Source: Faecalicoccus pleomorphus DSM 20574 (lineage in GTDB: Bacteria; Bacillota_I; Bacilli_A; Erysipelotrichales; Erysipelotrichaceae). From it: 39,838 nt of DNA. Shown here piece by piece: positions 23,224 through 32,266 of the stretch. Both the position numbers and the translations under genes were made by a program. The DNA is taken from positions 1 through 39,838 of the forward strand of contig NZ_ATUT01000019.1 in NCBI RefSeq assembly GCF_000420345.1, in the 5' to 3' direction. Numbering within the stretch: position 1 is the stretch's first letter; each line of letters begins with the position of its first letter. The notes beneath the pieces were generated by a model. That model saw only the letters and a program-made list of their open reading frames with translations, searched no databases and was not told the origin of the DNA.

Positions 23224-26200
23224 TGCCTAGAACGTTTTTAAAAAATATCTTCTGCGAGATCAAAAGCTCTTTTGGACGATTCTTTTCCATTCTTTCGATC
23301 GTTGCAATTGGAGTTGCCTTTTTTGCGGGCGTAAAAGCCTCCGCTCCCGACATGAAGTATTCTGCCGATCAATATTTTGACCAACAAAATTTACAGGACA
23401 TCCAAATCTATTCGACCTTGGGGTTAACGAAAGAGGATATCGATGCGATTTCCAAAATAGAAGGTGTGGATCGTGTACAGGGCCTCTATACGATGGATGT
23501 GCTGACCAAAAAAGAAAATACACAACTGGTATTAAAGCTTTTCTCGCTTCCCGATCAGCAGGAAGTCAATACGATTCGTTTGGTGGATGGACGCATGCCG
23601 GAAAATGAAAATGAATGCTTGATTGAGGCTGCCAGTGCCACCAATACACTCTTTGGAAATTTAGAGATCGGTGAAAAGATCACATTGACCAGTGGCACTG
23701 ATACGCCAATCAGTGATTCCCTGCAGCAGGATACTTATACGATCGTCGGTACTTGTTATACACCAACGTATTTGAGTTATCAAAAAGGAAGCAGCTCGAT
23801 CGGTTCCGGTACCTTAAATGGGTTTATTTTTGTGCCGGAAGAAAACATCAAATCCGAATACTATACAGAAGCCGATGTACTTGTCAAAGGTGCTAAAGCG
23901 TACAATTCCTACGATGAAGAATACTTTGATATCATCGATCCTGTGGTAAAAAGATTGGAAGACATGGCCGATGGACAAATCAAGATTCGTTTAGAAGAAA
24001 GTCAGGCCGCTGTGGATGATGCCCAAGCAGAGTTTAACAGTGAAATTCAAAATGCGCAGAATCAATTAGATGAAGCCAGTCAACAAATTGAAGATGGCAG
24101 TGCACAGCTGCAACAGAGTGAACAAACATTGGCAGACTCCAAAGCACAGCTGGATGCCGGATGGAAGGAATACTATGCCGGTCAAAGGGCATTAGAAAAT
24201 CTGCCGACTTTAAATGCGGCGCTGGAACAGATCAAACAGGCCGAAGCCAATCTTCCGGCTGTACAGGAAGGACTGGCACAACTGCAAAGTGGTCTGGAAC
24301 AAATACAGGCACAAAAAACACAACTACAGCCAACGTATGATCAAGCGCTTCAAATAAAACCGGAATTAGAAAAACAGCTGAAACAGCTGGAAGATCAAAT
24401 TGCTGCTTTACCACCGGATTCTGAACTTTTAGATCCATTGAACCAAGCTAAGGCCACCCTGGAAGAACAGCTGGCACAAATTGATCAAGCAATCCAGGGC
24501 TATGAATATTTAGTAAATCAGGAACAATCCTTACAAACACAATATACACAACTTCAAACACAGGAAGCAAACATTCAACAAGCGATTCAACAAAAACCGG
24601 AACTGTTGGCAAATCGTGATGCCTTATTAGCTGCCCAAAGCCAGCTTGAGACAGCTTATAACCAGCTTGTACAAGCCCAACAACAATATGAAACTGGTTT
24701 AACACAACTGGAAAGTGCCAAACAAGATTTAGAAAGCGGACGCCAGGAGTTGATAGAGGGGCAGCAGGAGTTAGATTCTCAAAAACAGGAAGCACAAAAA
24801 GAAATCGATGAAGCCCAAAAACAAGTGGATGAATTGAACGGCGAATGGATGGTACTGGATCGTAACTCCCATTACTCATACCGAGATTATGGCGCCTGTG
24901 CCGATCGAATGGATGGAATTGCTGCGGTATTCCCTGTCTTCTTCTTTATGGTGGCTGCCCTTGTTTGTATGACAACCATGACAAGAATGGTTGATGAACA
25001 AAGAAATGAAATCGGTACTTTAAAGGCTTTGGGGTATTCTAAGATACAAATCGCCAGCAAATATTTAATCTATGCCCTGATTGCCAGCATTATAGGCTCT
25101 GCCATTGGATGTGCAGTGGGTATGATTGTCTTTCCAACTGTGATCTTTACCGCATGGAATATGTTATATAATTTAGAGACCATTCATTTCGCATCACAGC
25201 CAGGTTTGATTTTACTGGCCTCCGGTTCTGTAACCGGAATTACTTTACTGGCTACGATTTATTCGATTTATGCCGAACTTATGGAAGTTCCAAGCCAGCT
25301 AATGCGTCCAAAAGCATCCAAAGCCGGAAAGAAAATTTTACTGGAACGTATTAAACCGTTGTGGAACCGACTTACCTTTTTACATAAAGTCACCGCCCGA
25401 AATATCTTCCGCTACAAGAAGCGTTTCTTTATGACCGTCATCGGTATTGCCGGATGTTCGGCCTTGTTGGTAGCCGGATTTGGAATCAACGACAGTATTG
25501 GCGATATTGCCCAACAACAATATGGCAACATCTATCACTATAATGCCACGACCTCGGTCACTCAGGAAAGCGAATCGTTAGCCGACCAGATTCAAGATCT
25601 AAAAGGTGTGGATGCTCTCTTTGAAGAACAACAATTCTCCGGTACAGTTAATATCGAAGGAGAGGATCAGACAGTCACTTCACACATCATTGAGGATTTA
25701 GAACATTTTGATGCGTTTACCACTTTAAAAACGATGAAAGATGATTCTTTATCTTTAAGCGATCAAGGCGTACTGATCTCTCAGAAGCTTGCTGATAAAT
25801 TGAATTTGCAGATAGGCGATACTTTCCAAATCACCAGTGATGATAAAAATCTGGAAATCAAGGTCAGCGGCATCTTTGAAAACTATGTAGGTCATCATAT
25901 CTACATGACAAAAGATTACTTCAACACATTCCATCAAAGTATCGATGTGAATACGATCTACATGCTCAAAACAAAGGATCAAAGTGAGAGCTTTGAAAAA
26001 GAATTAGGAAATCAATTGATGGAACTTAATGGCGTAGAAAGTGTTACTTTCTATTCATCCTTACAGAAAAACTTTACTGATATGATCAGCAGCATTTCCT
26101 TTATCGTTGTGGTATTGGTCATCAGTGCCGCCTTATTAGCCTTTGTGGTATTGTATAATTTAAGTAATGTCAATATCAGCGAAAGAGTCCGTGAAATCGC

Positions 26201-26495
26201 AACGATCAAAGTCTTAGGTTTCACAAAACGAGAAGTAAATCAATATGTCAATCGAGAAGGGATCTTATTATCGATCATAGGTGCCCTATTAGGATTATTT
26301 ATCGGTATCGGCCTTCATCATCTGATCATGAATTTAGCCGAAATGGATGATGTGATGTTTGGCCGAACGATCCTTCCACAATCTTATCTGATCAGTTTTG
26401 CGATGACCATGATCTTTACATTGATCATTAACTTCTTCATGTCCTTTAAATTAAAAAAGATTCAAATGGTTGAATCTTTAAAAGCAGTAGAGTAA
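23223..26495 (+). CDS. large FtsX-like ABC permease with extracellular coiled coil
   Basis: A 1090-residue permease. TM1 is at about 19-40. A first extracellular part (about 45-240) leads into a very long Gln/Glu/Leu-rich coiled coil (about 250-538). Three helices of an FtsX domain follow (about 565-690). After an intracellular linker another helix (about 735-760), a second extracellular domain and a terminal FtsX domain (about 960-1085) complete an eight-helix layout. Conserved cytoplasmic NEIGTLKALGYSKIQI and VREIATIKVLGFTKREV mark the two coupling regions. Such permeases commonly act in envelope processes (signalling to hydrolases, peptide resistance). The coiled coil suggests contact with a wall or extracellular partner. 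Function is unassigned. Confidence 0.92.
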   Translation: MPRTFLKNIFCEIKSSFGRFFSILSIVAIGVAFFAGVKASAPDMKYSADQYFDQQNLQDIQIYSTLGLTKEDIDAISKIEGVDRVQGLYTMDVLTKKENTQLVLKLFSLPDQQEVNTIRLVDGRMPENENECLIEAASATNTLFGNLEIGEKITLTSGTDTPISDSLQQDTYTIVGTCYTPTYLSYQKGSSSIGSGTLNGFIFVPEENIKSEYYTEADVLVKGAKAYNSYDEEYFDIIDPVVKRLEDMADGQIKIRLEESQAAVDDAQAEFNSEIQNAQNQLDEASQQIEDGSAQLQQSEQTLADSKAQLDAGWKEYYAGQRALENLPTLNAALEQIKQAEANLPAVQEGLAQLQSGLEQIQAQKTQLQPTYDQALQIKPELEKQLKQLEDQIAALPPDSELLDPLNQAKATLEEQLAQIDQAIQGYEYLVNQEQSLQTQYTQLQTQEANIQQAIQQKPELLANRDALLAAQSQLETAYNQLVQAQQQYETGLTQLESAKQDLESGRQELIEGQQELDSQKQEAQKEIDEAQKQVDELNGEWMVLDRNSHYSYRDYGACADRMDGIAAVFPVFFFMVAALVCMTTMTRMVDEQRNEIGTLKALGYSKIQIASKYLIYALIASIIGSAIGCAVGMIVFPTVIFTAWNMLYNLETIHFASQPGLILLASGSVTGITLLATIYSIYAELMEVPSQLMRPKASKAGKKILLERIKPLWNRLTFLHKVTARNIFRYKKRFFMTVIGIAGCSALLVAGFGINDSIGDIAQQQYGNIYHYNATTSVTQESESLADQIQDLKGVDALFEEQQFSGTVNIEGEDQTVTSHIIEDLEHFDAFTTLKTMKDDSLSLSDQGVLISQKLADKLNLQIGDTFQITSDDKNLEIKVSGIFENYVGHHIYMTKDYFNTFHQSIDVNTIYMLKTKDQSESFEKELGNQLMELNGVESVTFYSSLQKNFTDMISSISFIVVVLVISAALLAFVVLYNLSNVNISERVREIATIKVLGFTKREVNQYVNREGILLSIIGALLGLFIGIGLHHLIMNLAEMDDVMFGRTILPQSYLISFAMTMIFTLIINFFMSFKLKKIQMVESLKAVE

Positions 26496-26513
26496 GGCTA
26501 AAAACCTTACTCT
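26489..26513 (+). terminator. terminator of FtsX-type ABC operon
   Basis: Nine-bp stem AGAGTAAGG/CCTTACTCT (26489-26497, 26505-26513) that contains the permease stop codon. The tail TTTCATTT is only moderately T-rich. Confidence 0.75.
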
Positions 26514-26544
26514 TTTCATTTGTCGCTTCCCGGTAGTGACCCAA

Positions 26545-26584
26545 GAAAAAAGCTATGAACTTTCGTTTCCTACTCATTCATAGC
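26545..26584 (-). terminator. terminator of pfkA-pyk operon
   Basis: Stem GCTATGAA/TTCATAGC (26552-26559, 26577-26584) with a 17-base loop, followed on the minus strand by six or more T. Confidence 0.82.
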
Positions 26585-26597
26585 GGATTGTGATTAC

Positions 26598-28028
26598 TTA
26601 GTTTTCAGTGATTTCGACAATACGCATCATATTTGTTGCCCCGTGTCCTTCCGGATAACCGGCAACAACAATGATGAAATCGCCGTAATGGCAACCCTTC
26701 ATCAAGGCAATATTCTTTGCCAAATCCACATCATTCTCGCGTGTGTTCTGAATATCGCTGAAATATGGCTCTACACCAAAGATTGGAAGCATGGCTCTTT
26801 CCGTAACTTCGTCAAAACATACACCGATGATTGGAGCTTCTGGTCTAAAACGTGCCAAACGACGAGCTGTTAGACCACTCTGTGTAAAGGCAATGATGCA
26901 TTTGATATCCAACGCAATAGATGTATCGGCAGCACTGACACCAATGGCATCGTTCAAAGAATTACGTGAAGTACGAATTCCTTGTTTTAAACGTTGTTGA
27001 TAAGGAATCATAGGCTCGATCGCATCGGCGATACGGTGCATTGTCTGTACACATTCTACCGGATAATGACCGGCAGCACTTTCTCCTGACAACATGATAC
27101 AGTCTGTACCATCCATAATCGCATTGGCAACGTCACTGGCTTCTGCACGTGTTGGACGTGGGTTTTCCTGCATACTTTCCAACATATGTGTAGCTGTGAC
27201 AACTGGTTTACCTAATTCGTTGGCAATTGAGATGATCTGTTTCTGATAAATCGGAACCATTTCCAGGCTGACATCAACACCTAAGTCACCACGGGCAACC
27301 ATGACACCGTCACTGACTTCCAAAATATCACGCAGGTTATCAAAACCTTCCTGGTTTTCGATCTTAGGGAAAATCTGAATGTTGTCTTTTCTTTCAGAAA
27401 TCAAGATCTTACGAATGGCCAATACATCATCTTTACGGCGTGTAAAGCTGGCTGCGATATAATCCACATCTTGTTTACATCCAAAACGAATATCAGCTTC
27501 ATCCTTTTCCGAAATGAAAGGCATACTTAATACAACACCTGGCAAGTTACATCCTTTACGGCTCTTTAAGAAGTGAGGGTTTTCAATACGTCCCTGAATC
27601 TCATCTTCTGTTACTTCCAGAATCGTCACTTTTAATTTTCCGTCATCCATTAAGATACAGTCACCGGCTTTTACATCGTGGAATACCTCCGGACACCGCA
27701 GTGTAAACTGTTCATGTGTTCCTTCTACTTCCTTTTTAACGATCTTGACAATGTCACCTTCATTAAACTGGCAGCCACCATCTTTAAAATCACCTAAACG
27801 GATTTCCGGACCTTTTGTATCCAATAAGATACCGATTGGTTTATTTAACTCCTTAGAAACTTCACGAATCAATTTGATTCGATTGCCATGTTCTTCATAA
27901 CTTCCATGAGAGAAGTTCAAACGGGCAATGTTCATACCGGCCAAAACCAGCTTCTTCAAAGTTTCCTTATCTTCACTGGCCGGACCAATCGTACAAATAA
28001 TTTTTGTCTTCTTGTCACTAATACACAT
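26598..28028 (-). CDS. pyk: pyruvate kinase
   Basis: A 476-residue enzyme of the last glycolytic step (PEP + ADP to pyruvate + ATP). It has TKIICTIGPAS at the N-terminus, LNFSHGSYEEH, LLDTKGPEIRLG, VDYIAASFTRRKDD, MVARGDLGVD, ATHMLESMQENPRPTRAEASDVANAI and a C-terminal regulatory domain of normal length. The Glu in TKGPEIR corresponds to Glu117 of rabbit muscle enzyme, the state seen in K+-dependent pyruvate kinases. The extra C-terminal PEP-utiliser-like domain of Bacillus Pyk is absent. A GGAAGGA SD precedes the ATG. It is 30 bp behind pfkA. Confidence 0.97.
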   Translation of the reverse strand: MCISDKKTKIICTIGPASEDKETLKKLVLAGMNIARLNFSHGSYEEHGNRIKLIREVSKELNKPIGILLDTKGPEIRLGDFKDGGCQFNEGDIVKIVKKEVEGTHEQFTLRCPEVFHDVKAGDCILMDDGKLKVTILEVTEDEIQGRIENPHFLKSRKGCNLPGVVLSMPFISEKDEADIRFGCKQDVDYIAASFTRRKDDVLAIRKILISERKDNIQIFPKIENQEGFDNLRDILEVSDGVMVARGDLGVDVSLEMVPIYQKQIISIANELGKPVVTATHMLESMQENPRPTRAEASDVANAIMDGTDCIMLSGESAAGHYPVECVQTMHRIADAIEPMIPYQQRLKQGIRTSRNSLNDAIGVSAADTSIALDIKCIIAFTQSGLTARRLARFRPEAPIIGVCFDEVTERAMLPIFGVEPYFSDIQNTRENDVDLAKNIALMKGCHYGDFIIVVAGYPEGHGATNMMRIVEITEN

Positions 28029-28058
28029 AATTTTTTTCGATTCCTTCCTTTTTTCCTT

Positions 28059-29021
28059 CTAAACTAATCGTTCGAATAAGTTTTGTAATGGCTTACGAGA
28101 TTCAGCAGGCATGCTCAGTGCCTTTTCGATCGGGTAAGATACGATCTTATTGTCGCGAATGCAGACACAGTGTCCTCCAATGCCCTGCATTAAAAGATCT
28201 ACTGCTTTTTCTCCCATTTGAGATGCCAACATACGATCATATGGACATGGTGAACCACCACGCTGAATGTGACCTAATACAGTTGCCCTTCCTGAAAAAC
28301 CTGTATTTAACGTCACTTTCTTGGCAAACTGATCGACATCGGTGATCTTCTCGGAAATCACGACAATCGCATGTTTTTTCTTTCGTATAATATCCAAATC
28401 GCGTAAGCGATCCAAAACGTCATTTTCATCAAAACCGGTTTCACTGGTCACGATCATATCGGCTCCGGATGCGATTCCAGACCAAAGTGCCAGATCCCCA
28501 CAACGGTTTCCCATAACTTCGACAATAGAACAGCGATGATGAGAATTTGATGTATCACGCAGTTTATCGATTGCATCGACAACGGTTTCCAATGCCGTAT
28601 GGAATCCAATCGTGAAATCTGTACAGGTGATATCGTTATCGATCGTACCCGGCAAACCGATACAATTGATTCCCATTTCTGTCAACGACAAGGCACCACG
28701 ATACGAACCGTCTCCTCCGATAACAACAACGGCCTCAATGCCTCGTTTGGAAAGCTGATGAATGGCCTTGCGGCGAACTTCCTCATCTTTAAACTCCGGT
28801 AAACGGGCCGATCCAAGAATCGTTCCTCCTCGGTTGACAATCTCACGAATCGTTTCGCGAGTCATCGGTTCAATATAGCCCTCTACCATTCCTTTGTATC
28901 CATTATAGATACCGAATACTTCAAGGCCACTGTTCAAACCGACTTTTGTGACAGCTCGTATGGCTGCATTCATCCCCGGCGAGTCTCCTCCTGAGGTTAA
29001 AATCCCGATTCTTCTAACCAT
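28059..29021 (-). CDS. pfkA: ATP-dependent 6-phosphofructokinase
   Basis: A 320-residue enzyme phosphorylating fructose 6-phosphate. Key motifs are ILTSGGDSPGMNAAIRAV (N-terminal), GGTILGSARLPEF, VVIGGDGSYRGA (GGDGS marks the ATP- rather than PPi-dependent type), GLPGTIDNDI with the catalytic Asp, and GHIQRGGSPCPYDR. The ATG at 29021 has a strong TAGGAGGAA SD and gives the normal family length; a TTG seven codons upstream would place the SD inside the gene. It is followed by pyk in one operon, giving coordinated control of the two irreversible glycolytic steps. Confidence 0.97.
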   Translation of the reverse strand: MVRRIGILTSGGDSPGMNAAIRAVTKVGLNSGLEVFGIYNGYKGMVEGYIEPMTRETIREIVNRGGTILGSARLPEFKDEEVRRKAIHQLSKRGIEAVVVIGGDGSYRGALSLTEMGINCIGLPGTIDNDITCTDFTIGFHTALETVVDAIDKLRDTSNSHHRCSIVEVMGNRCGDLALWSGIASGADMIVTSETGFDENDVLDRLRDLDIIRKKKHAIVVISEKITDVDQFAKKVTLNTGFSGRATVLGHIQRGGSPCPYDRMLASQMGEKAVDLLMQGIGGHCVCIRDNKIVSYPIEKALSMPAESRKPLQNLFERLV

Positions 29022-29177
29022 ATGTATTCCTCCTAAGAACAATCTTTAACCATTCTATAGCACTTTAAATATAACACAATGCCCGTCGAAAAAGAAGAAA
29101 AAAAACTGTTAAGTTTCTATGAAATTTGGATTGTAACAGAATTGAAAAATGTAACTGTTTTCAAAATGACCAACCAC

Positions 29178-29201
29178 AAAAAAAGACCGTTTTTAACGGT
29201 C
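29178..29201 (-). terminator. terminator of lysine ABC transporter operon
   Basis: Seven-bp stem GACCGTT/AACGGTC (29185-29191, 29195-29201) followed on the minus strand by seven T. The stop codon of the ATPase gene lies at the loop. Confidence 0.9.
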
Positions 29202-29930
29202 AAAATAACGTGATAAGAATTGTTTTGTACGCTGGTGCTGCGGTTTTTCAAAAATCTGCTGCGGTGTTCCTTCTTCGGCAATGACACCTTTGTCCATAAA
29301 AATCACACGATCACTGACATCTTTGGCAAACTGCATCTCATGGGTCACAATAGCCATTGTCAAGCCTTCTTTGGCTAGTGTCTGCATAACTTCTAAAACA
29401 TCGCCAACCATTTCCGGGTCTAACGCAGATGTTGGTTCATCAAACAGTAAGACTTCCGGATCCATACATAAAGCACGGGCAATCGCCACACGTTGCTTTT
29501 GTCCACCGGATAAACGTGTCGAACTGGCATCGGCAAAATTCTGCATACCGACTTCTTCCAAGTGCTGCATGGCAATTTTTTGTGCTTCTTCTTTCGAACG
29601 CTTTAAGACTTTGATCTGGCCGATCATACAATTTTCTAAAACGGTCTTATTCGCAAATAAATTAAAGCTTTGAAAAACCATTCCCACTTTGGAACGATAG
29701 GTTGTCAAAGGAAGCTTGCCACTTAAAATATCTGTTCCTTTATATAAGATGTTTCCGCCATCCGGAATCTCCAACAAGTTGATACAGCGAAGAAGCGTAC
29801 TTTTTCCCGAACCGGAGGATCCGATAATCGTAACCACTTCTCCTTTATTGATTTCAAAGTCGATATCGTTTAAAACTTGAAGATCCCCAAAATGTTTTTT
29901 CAAATGTTGTACTTGAATGACTGTTTCCAT
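29193..29930 (-). CDS. amino-acid ABC transporter ATP-binding protein (lysine, by riboswitch)
   Basis: A 245-residue ATPase of the polar amino acid uptake family (GlnQ/ArtP/HisP type). Walker A is GSSGSGKS (37-44), followed by Q-loop VFQSFNLF, signature [15 protein letters not shown], Walker [17 protein letters not shown] and switch His IVTHEM. It is the last gene of an SBP-permease-ATPase operon; an AGGAGG SD precedes the ATG. Sequence alone would not give substrate, but the lysine riboswitch at the operon head points to lysine. Confidence 0.94.
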   Translation of the reverse strand: METVIQVQHLKKHFGDLQVLNDIDFEINKGEVVTIIGSSGSGKSTLLRCINLLEIPDGGNILYKGTDILSGKLPLTTYRSKVGMVFQSFNLFANKTVLENCMIGQIKVLKRSKEEAQKIAMQHLEEVGMQNFADASSTRLSGGQKQRVAIARALCMDPEVLLFDEPTSALDPEMVGDVLEVMQTLAKEGLTMAIVTHEMQFAKDVSDRVIFMDKGVIAEEGTPQQIFEKPQHQRTKQFLSRYFDR

Positions 29931-29939
29931 ACAAACCTC

Positions 29940-30668
29940 CTATGCACAGTTTTCCTTGATTGTTACTGTCTTTGTCTTGTTGATTTTTCTTTCCACAGCA
30001 TTCAGGATCAATGTTGCGATCGTTGTTAAGGCAAGGTACATCACCATTTCCAAAAAGTAAACTTCGGCAAATTTCATGTTACTTCCGGCTACCGAAGAAG
30101 ACTGGAAGTAAAGCTCTGTTACCTGGATCGCATTTAACATACAGCTGTCTTTGATGTTGACGATCAGCTGATTTCCAATCGTCGGAAAGGTGTTTTTAAT
30201 GGCTTGCGGAAAAATAATGGAAACCATCGTTTGAAACGTTGTCATCCCCAGGGATTTTGCCGCTTCACTTTGTCCGGCATCGATAGACTGAATACCACCA
30301 CGAATAATTTCCGCCATATAGGCACCAGTATTGACTGAGATGATGATCAAACCGGCCGAGAAACCTGTCCATCCTAAAATCGGACGAAGCAAGTAGAAAA
30401 AGAACAAGGCCTGTACCATCATCGGTGTACCCCTAAAAAACCAGACATAGAAGCCTACGATCCATCTCGCAAGCTTCTTTAAAATCTTAACAGGAAATGA
30501 ATCCATGGGATCTTCCGGAATTGCACGCAAGGCTCCGGTTATCAATCCCAGGATCAGCCCGACAACCGTACCAACGATTGCGAATAAGAGAGTATTTTGG
30601 ATACCGTAAGAAAACAAGCTCCAATTCTCTATAAATATTTCATATGCCCTTCCAAAATCGATACTCAT
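29940..30668 (-). CDS. amino-acid ABC transporter permease (lysine, by riboswitch)
   Basis: A 242-residue permease of the HisMQ family with about five membrane helices. It contains WFFRGTPMMVQALFFFYL, then the EAA loop AGQSEAAKSLGMTTFQTMVSIIFPQA that docks on the ATPase. One permease gene is present, so a homodimer is expected. The SD GGAAGG is rather far (11 bp) from the ATG. It sits between the SBP and ATPase genes. Confidence 0.92.
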   Translation of the reverse strand: MSIDFGRAYEIFIENWSLFSYGIQNTLLFAIVGTVVGLILGLITGALRAIPEDPMDSFPVKILKKLARWIVGFYVWFFRGTPMMVQALFFFYLLRPILGWTGFSAGLIIISVNTGAYMAEIIRGGIQSIDAGQSEAAKSLGMTTFQTMVSIIFPQAIKNTFPTIGNQLIVNIKDSCMLNAIQVTELYFQSSSVAGSNMKFAEVYFLEMVMYLALTTIATLILNAVERKINKTKTVTIKENCA

Positions 30669-30684
30669 GGATCATCAAACCTTC

Positions 30685-31509
30685 CTATTCTTCGGTTGGT
30701 GCGTTTTCAACCGCAGTTTTCATATATTCATTTCTTGTATCTTGACTGATGGAATCTAATGCGTCCTGTACACTCTTGAAGAAATCAGAATCGCGTGTTC
30801 CTTCTTTCAATCCGATTGATACGGTCGTATCTACATCAAATCCATGTCCTTCTGCAAACTGTACGATCGCAAGTCCTGGATTGGCGGCTACAACACCTTC
30901 GGCAACCGGCATTTCCGCTGTTATACCATCGGCTACTCCATTTTGTAAAGCGGCTACTAATTCCGGATACGTTGCAAGTGGTGTCTGATGATCAACACCT
31001 TCGATTTGATCGATAACGGTATCATAGTTGGTGTTTTTCTGTCCGATTACTTTATGACCGGAGAAATCCTGGATATCTGTATAACCGGCCATTTCACTGT
31101 CCGCACGAACGATCATGACCATTCCTTCACTTTCGTAGTAAGGCGTTGTAAAGTCGATTCCTTCTTCACGCTCATCACTGGCTGTCATACCGGCAACGAT
31201 CGCATCAATTTCTCCAGAATCCAAAGCAGGCTGCAGACCATCCCATGAAATTTTCTTCACTTCTAATTTTTGACCTAATTCATCGGCAATGGCTTGTGAC
31301 ATCATTACATCATATCCATCACAATATCCTCCACCGCCGCTGATCTCAACGGCAGAGTCGGTTTGGGCATCGGATGTTTGCCAGTTAAACGGCTGATAAC
31401 CGCATTCCATTCCTACGGTAAACGTGTCATCATTGGCACTGTCTGTACCACTCGAACAACCGGCCAAAGCCAGTGTTCCAACGGCTAATGCTGCAAGTAA
31501 TTTTTTCAT
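30685..31509 (-). CDS. amino-acid ABC transporter substrate-binding lipoprotein (lysine, by riboswitch)
   Basis: A 274-residue family 3 solute-binding protein. The signal peptide ends in lipobox LALAGC with Cys18 as the lipidated residue. The mature part carries VGMECGYQPFNW, DAIVAGMTASDEREEGIDFTTPYYES (the SBP_3 signature) and DGITAEMPVAEG. It is anchored to the outer face of the membrane and hands substrate to the permease. First gene of the operon, with GGAGG before the ATG. The upstream riboswitch is the main evidence for lysine as substrate. Confidence 0.93.
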   Translation of the reverse strand: MKKLLAALAVGTLALAGCSSGTDSANDDTFTVGMECGYQPFNWQTSDAQTDSAVEISGGGGYCDGYDVMMSQAIADELGQKLEVKKISWDGLQPALDSGEIDAIVAGMTASDEREEGIDFTTPYYESEGMVMIVRADSEMAGYTDIQDFSGHKVIGQKNTNYDTVIDQIEGVDHQTPLATYPELVAALQNGVADGITAEMPVAEGVVAANPGLAIVQFAEGHGFDVDTTVSIGLKEGTRDSDFFKSVQDALDSISQDTRNEYMKTAVENAPTEE

Positions 31510-31540
31510 ATCTCTTTTCCTCCTAATTTAGGTTGAAAAT

Positions 31541-31573
31541 AGAAAAGACCATATGTGTTATCCATATGGCCTT
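31541..31573 (-). terminator. riboswitch-controlled terminator
   Basis: Eleven-bp stem with one G-U pair (31545-31555, 31563-31573) and a seven-base loop. On the minus strand it is followed by TTTTCTATTTT. It lies between the lysine aptamer and the SBP gene, as the expression platform. Confidence 0.85.
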
Positions 31574-31764
31574 GGTTCTTTCGCCTTTAAGATAACCCCT
31601 CTTCTTGCGAAGGAGTGCATTGAGTATTTCCCAAAGCCCCAAGAAATGACATTGCCATATCATTCCCTTCGGCGATGATTACCTTTCCTGTATTTCACAG
31701 CCCGCCGGCTCCCTGCAGTACTCTGATGCATCGCTACCTCTATCTTCAACTGATTTACTTGTAT
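31574..31764 (-). promoter_or_regulatory. lysine riboswitch (L box)
   Basis: The minus-strand leader follows the L-box consensus in order: GAAGATAGAGG near the 5' end (about 31750-31738), GCGATGCATCAGAGTACTGC, AGGGAGCC, then GGAAAGGTAATCATCGCCGAAGG (in two parts) with the hallmark TCGCCGAAG, a distal arm, and TTGGGGC...GGGAAATACTCAATGCACTCC closing the aptamer. This matches the layout of the B. subtilis lysC leader. An intrinsic terminator follows. Bound lysine should cause termination, lowering expression of the downstream transporter. Confidence 0.9.
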
Positions 31765-31770
31765 GTGCTC

Positions 31771-31799
31771 ATTATAGGCAGATTAGAAAGGGTTGTCAA
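31771..31799 (-). promoter_or_regulatory. promoter of lysine riboswitch operon
   Basis: Perfect consensus: -35 TTGACA (31794-31799), 17-bp spacer, -10 TATAAT (31771-31776). The start is expected near 31764, just ahead of the aptamer. Confidence 0.93.
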
Positions 31800-31870
31800 C
31801 CTATTTACTTCCTTTTCTGCACGAACGTCCTTTTAAGTCGTATAAACAATAGATTTCCTATCGTTTACCA

Positions 31871-32266
31871 CTATAAAGAAATATGGAAGAACTGTCCGAA
31901 AATACTGTTGGTATCATAAACCATCGGAATATCCGGAAAAATAAAAATCATACGATACATATAATAGACAATCATACAGCCGGCCCACATCCATAGTAAC
32001 CGCTCTTGCCACTTCCTCTTTTTTTTGATATGGCAGTAGAAGATCAACAAGCCGAAGACCATCGTAGGAATTAACATCGCATGATAAAACATGGAAGCCT
32101 TTAGATTTCCCTGAACCAGATAATATAAACTGGTCGTCATATTACAGCCGGGACATGGAATCCCAAAGATTTTTTGTATAGGACAATATACACCGATAAA
32201 AAGAAGAAACAGGAGCAATACGAAAACAACTCCTGTCACCTTGATAATCTTTTTACTCATTTCCAT
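31871..32266 (-). CDS. DUF2752 family membrane protein
   Basis: A 131-residue protein with three probable membrane helices (about 8-28, 62-80, 88-112). The family motif IPCPGCNMTTSLYYLVQGNLKASMFYH (36-62) corresponds to the DUF2752 CPGCGxTR...G; here the usual Gly after the second Cys is Asn and the Thr-Arg is Thr-Thr. The two Cys of CPGC may bind metal or form a disulfide. Its start overlaps the upstream gene by 14 bp, so the two are probably translated together. Function is unknown. Confidence 0.82.
   Translation of the reverse strand: MEMSKKIIKVTGVVFVLLLFLLFIGVYCPIQKIFGIPCPGCNMTTSLYYLVQGNLKASMFYHAMLIPTMVFGLLIFYCHIKKKRKWQERLLWMWAGCMIVYYMYRMIFIFPDIPMVYDTNSIFGQFFHISL

Noticed and set aside
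24448-24879. 143-codon minus-strand frame opposite the permease coiled coil
   Set aside because: It arises from the low-stop complement of the Gln-rich coding sequence; the hydrophobic, Val/Leu/Pro-rich product has no family signature.
29130-29155. TGTAAC direct repeats upstream of pfkA as a regulator site
   Set aside because: Two short AT-rich copies only, and they lie upstream of the likely promoter. No support for a specific factor.
31845-31868. Hairpin after the DUF2752 gene as a terminator
   Set aside because: A nine-bp stem with one G-U pair is visible, but no T run follows on the minus strand, so it was not called.
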